DNA of 5,745 nt from Candidatus Ventricola intestinavium (GTDB taxonomy: Bacteria > Bacillota > Clostridia > Christensenellales > Aristaeellaceae), in the NCBI GenBank assembly GCA_018715105.1, contig DVMG01000022.1:1-5745 (forward strand), given 5' to 3'. Below, piece by piece: positions 5,731-5,745 of this stretch. A program made the translations under genes and the position numbers. Position 1 is the stretch's first letter. Each line of letters starts with the position of its first letter. Below the pieces are notes generated by a model. That model was given only the letters and a program-made list of their open reading frames with translations. It searched no databases and was not told where the DNA came from.

Positions 5731-5745
5731 AAAATTACCTCCCGT

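Larger units (their letters stand above)
4845..5745. mobile_element. Possible remnant edge of an integrative conjugative element or its cargo
   Basis: Three independent hints coincide here: the truncated sigma-like frame (4845-5027); a G+C-rich inverted-repeat segment (5056-5158) of a kind I associate with Firmicutes conjugative elements; and an abrupt fall in G+C from about 60% in glgP to roughly one third in 5181-5745. No integrase, relaxase, target-site duplication or att core is visible, so the left boundary is not defined (somewhere near 4850-4940 is likely) and the right boundary is outside the window. This is inference from context, not recognition of a complete element. Confidence 0.3.

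Overview
The window looks like chromosome from a Gram-positive anaerobe of the class Clostridia (Bacillota), probably a gut lineage of medium to high G+C. The support is inferential: strong AGGAGG-type ribosome binding sites, near-consensus sigma-A promoter spacing, a phosphate-ABC-type binding protein fused to a 'copper amine oxidase N-terminal-like' domain (a fusion style common in Clostridia), a Firmicutes-type glycogen phosphorylase, and sequence resembling Firmicutes conjugative elements. No genus can be named from this sequence alone.

Left part (1-1985): an AT-rich leader precedes a secreted 520-residue PstS-like substrate-binding protein on the + strand (158-1720). A 265-base convergent gap follows. 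It holds a strong intrinsic terminator for the gene arriving from the right, and a second hairpin that may serve both directions.

Middle part (1986-4568): a complete glycogen/alpha-glucan phosphorylase (glgP) on the - strand. It has its own near-consensus extended -10 promoter, a leader of about 80 bases and its own terminator, so it appears to be a single-gene transcription unit rather than part of a glg operon. It releases glucose-1-phosphate from storage glucan using inorganic phosphate. The convergent PstS-like protein may or may not bind phosphate, so a functional link between the two is only a guess.

Right part (4569-5745): a gene-free stretch of about 275 bases rich in small hairpins, then a short - strand frame (4845-5027) whose N-terminus resembles the small sigma-70-like regulators of Firmicutes integrative conjugative elements and which appears truncated. 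Next come about 150 G+C-rich bases with nested inverted repeats. The window ends with a much more AT-rich pair of overlapping - strand genes, a four-helix DUF3796-like membrane protein and a 65-residue XRE/Cro-type DNA-binding protein. The base-composition jump, the truncated conjugative-element-like frame and the compact regulator/membrane-protein pair together suggest that the right end is a decayed mobile-element edge or cargo region.

The window contains no rRNA, tRNA, CRISPR array, complete insertion sequence or recognisable integrase. Nothing seen amounts to a clearly new system. The best candidates for a closer look are the unusual PstS-like protein, the DUF3796/XRE pair and the competing inverted repeats next to it.
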